The notes under the pieces were generated by a model that saw nothing but the letters and a program-made list of their open reading frames with translations, made no database searches and was not told the DNA's origin. DNA of 6,511 bases, from the NCBI GenBank assembly GCA_946885645.1, contig CAMPGU010000235.1:1-6511 (forward strand). The letters are read 5' to 3'. The first letter of the stretch is position 1; each line of letters begins with the position of its first letter. This document shows positions 4,938-6,511 of this stretch, in pieces. The DNA comes from an uncultured Haloferula sp. GTDB taxonomy: Bacteria > Verrucomicrobiota > Verrucomicrobiae > Verrucomicrobiales > Akkermansiaceae. A program made the position numbers and the translations under genes.

Positions 4938-6511
4938 ATGATGCGCGCTTTCCGGCGGTTTGCCGTTCCGATGCTGGCTTTATGGGCCGTGCTGGCGGCA
5001 CCTGCCCGCGCGGAGGATCCCGGGGAGGTCAGGTTCGCGACGCGCGCCTGGGAGACAGACCAAGGCATTCCCCACAACGGCGTGAATGGTATCTACCAGG
5101 CGCGCGATGGTTTTCTATGGGTGGCCACCCAGGGAGGACTGGCCCGCTTCGACGGGATCGACTTCGTGCAAAGCCGCTCGCCGCTCCTCGTCAATCCCCG
5201 CACATCGCGCGTGGTCGAGGTCATCGAGGAAAATCACGGCACCTTGCTGGTCGCCTGCGACACCTCCGGTCTGGTGAGGCTCACTGCCGAAGGGTTTTCG
5301 CTGCACCCGCTGAGCAGCTCCCTCGGTGCGTCGAAGCGGATCAATGCGCTGTTCGCCGAGGCGCCCGACGTCTTCTGGGTGCTCAAGCACGACCGCGATC
5401 TGTGGCGTTGGGATCGCGGAAAAGCGATGCATTTCCCGGCTCCGTCCGCCACCAATAAAACCGCCTTCGGGTCCTTCGCCCGGGGGAAGGACGGCGCCAT
5501 CTATGTCGCCAGGGGCCATGGCTTGGAACGTTTCGACGGGAAGGAGTTTCATCAGGTGCCAGAAATCGAAGCGGCCGCGGTGGCGATTGCTTCATCGGCT
5601 GCGGGAGGCCTCTGGGTCGCTTCTTCCAATGGCATGTGGAAATGGGATGGCGGCGCGCCCGCCCTGGTCGCGGGGGCCACTCCATGGTCCGCCGCGCCGC
5701 CGATCGCGCTGCTGGAAGATCGCGAGGGAGCCGTATGGGTGGGCTCGAAAGCCCACGGGCTATTCCGCTGCACCGGCACGGAATTCCAGCCCGTGGAAAC
5801 TTCCCACCCCCGCATCTCGGCTCTGCATCAGGACAGGGAAGGTAACATTTGGGCGGGAACTGCGGGCGGCGGATTGAATCTCATCCAGCACGCCCGCTTT
5901 CGTCTCTTGGGCGAAGAGTCGGGATGGACGCCGGACATCGAGGGCGGCGTCTGTGAATGCCCGCCGGGAAAGATCTGGTTCGCGAATAGCGGCGTGGGCC
6001 TCCGGATGGTAGCCGGAGGCAGGCTCCAGCCGCCTCCTGATCTACCGGGCTGGCCCTCGAAGGCCGTACCCATCTATCCCGATCAGGAGCAGCGTCTCTG
6101 GGTGGGAACGAACAACCAGCTCCTGAGGATCAGCCCTGACCTGAGCGAGCCTCCGGAACGGATCGACGTCCCCGCCCTCGGGAAATTCCACGTCGTCCAT
6201 GCCACCCGCGACGGCACCGTCTGGGCCGGCGGGGAGAACTCGGTGCTGGCGAGCATCAGGCAGGGAAAGATCACCCTCTACGATGCCTCCTCCGGATACA
6301 CCGGTATCCAGGCCCAGGCGATCTGCGAAGACGCCGCCGGCAACGTCTGGGTGGGCACCGAACAAGGCGATCTCTTCCGCGGCAAGAACGGCCGGTTCAC
6401 CCGCCAAGTCCCGCCGGAAAACCTCGATGGCAGCGGCATCCGGGCCTTGTACGGCGATCCGCAGGGAAATGTGTGGGTCGGCACCGGCGGAGCAGGCTTG
6501 TTGGTCGGGCG
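4938..6511 (+). CDS. Two-component-regulator propeller sensor, N-terminal part (3' end outside window)
   Basis: The frame is open from ATG 4938 (a second ATG follows at 4941) to the window edge: 524 full codons with no stop. A signal peptide MMRAFRRF...LAAPARA (1-25) has an Ala-Arg-Ala cleavage site. The mature protein opens with a TRAWETDQGIPHNGVNGIYQ segment, the usual entry to Reg_prop sensors. Twelve blade strands of the W-V-G-T type recur about every 41 residues: 61 WVAT, 104, 146, 188, 225, 266 VWVGS, 304 IWAGT, 346, 387 LWVGT, 428 VWAGG, 470 VWVGT and 512 VWVGT. Related sensors, such as Bacteroides hybrid two-component systems, have two seven-bladed propellers, then a Y_Y_Y domain, a membrane helix and a kinase or DNA-binding output. 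Roughly two blades and all output domains would thus lie downstream. It probably binds a glycan or sugar in the periplasm; its position after the GH27 gene suggests that gene or its products as target. No Shine-Dalgarno is visible. Which output type it has cannot be said. Confidence 0.9.
   Translation, partial: MMRAFRRFAVPMLALWAVLAAPARAEDPGEVRFATRAWETDQGIPHNGVNGIYQARDGFLWVATQGGLARFDGIDFVQSRSPLLVNPRTSRVVEVIEENHGTLLVACDTSGLVRLTAEGFSLHPLSSSLGASKRINALFAEAPDVFWVLKHDRDLWRWDRGKAMHFPAPSATNKTAFGSFARGKDGAIYVARGHGLERFDGKEFHQVPEIEAAAVAIASSAAGGLWVASSNGMWKWDGGAPALVAGATPWSAAPPIALLEDREGAVWVGSKAHGLFRCTGTEFQPVETSHPRISALHQDREGNIWAGTAGGGLNLIQHARFRLLGEESGWTPDIEGGVCECPPGKIWFANSGVGLRMVAGGRLQPPPDLPGWPSKAVPIYPDQEQRLWVGTNNQLLRISPDLSEPPERIDVPALGKFHVVHATRDGTVWAGGENSVLASIRQGKITLYDASSGYTGIQAQAICEDAAGNVWVGTEQGDLFRGKNGRFTRQVPPENLDGSGIRALYGDPQGNVWVGTGGAGLLVG

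Overview
This is a GC-rich bacterial window with six protein-coding genes and no visible RNA genes, insertion sequences or CRISPR arrays. The gene content points to a Verrucomicrobiota member, perhaps Luteolibacter-like: a GH27 enzyme with an N-terminal putative-Ig (He_PIG) domain, a periplasmic two-component-regulator propeller sensor, and mostly absent Shine-Dalgarno sequences. The taxonomic call is inference from these traits, not from a marker gene.

Layout. Positions 1-1001 hold two tandem + strand paralogues, the first cut by the window edge. Both encode small membrane proteins with a PH-like beta domain and a shared GCHG...ELV.LLN C-terminal signature. They converge on a minus-strand GT4 glycosyltransferase (1019-2050), and a hairpin covers both stop codons. 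A 100-bp intergenic region (2051-2150) separates this gene from a divergent second glycosyltransferase (2151-3182, CgeB-like type). Most of that gap is an inverted pair of heptamer-repeat arrays that can fold into a long imperfect hairpin. Then comes a secreted GH27 alpha-galactosidase-family enzyme (3275-4813). The last gene (4938 to the window edge) is the N-terminal part of a two-component-regulator propeller sensor, with twelve blade-like repeats visible.

Functional reading. The two glycosyltransferases probably act on a cell-surface or exported glycan. The GH27 enzyme and the propeller sensor look like a small glycan-utilisation module in which a periplasmic sensor may respond to sugars released by, or related to, the hydrolase. 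The sensor's output domain lies beyond the window, so the regulatory link is inferred. Nothing here is clearly a new defence or mobile system. The least explained element is the heptad inverted repeat at 2070-2139.
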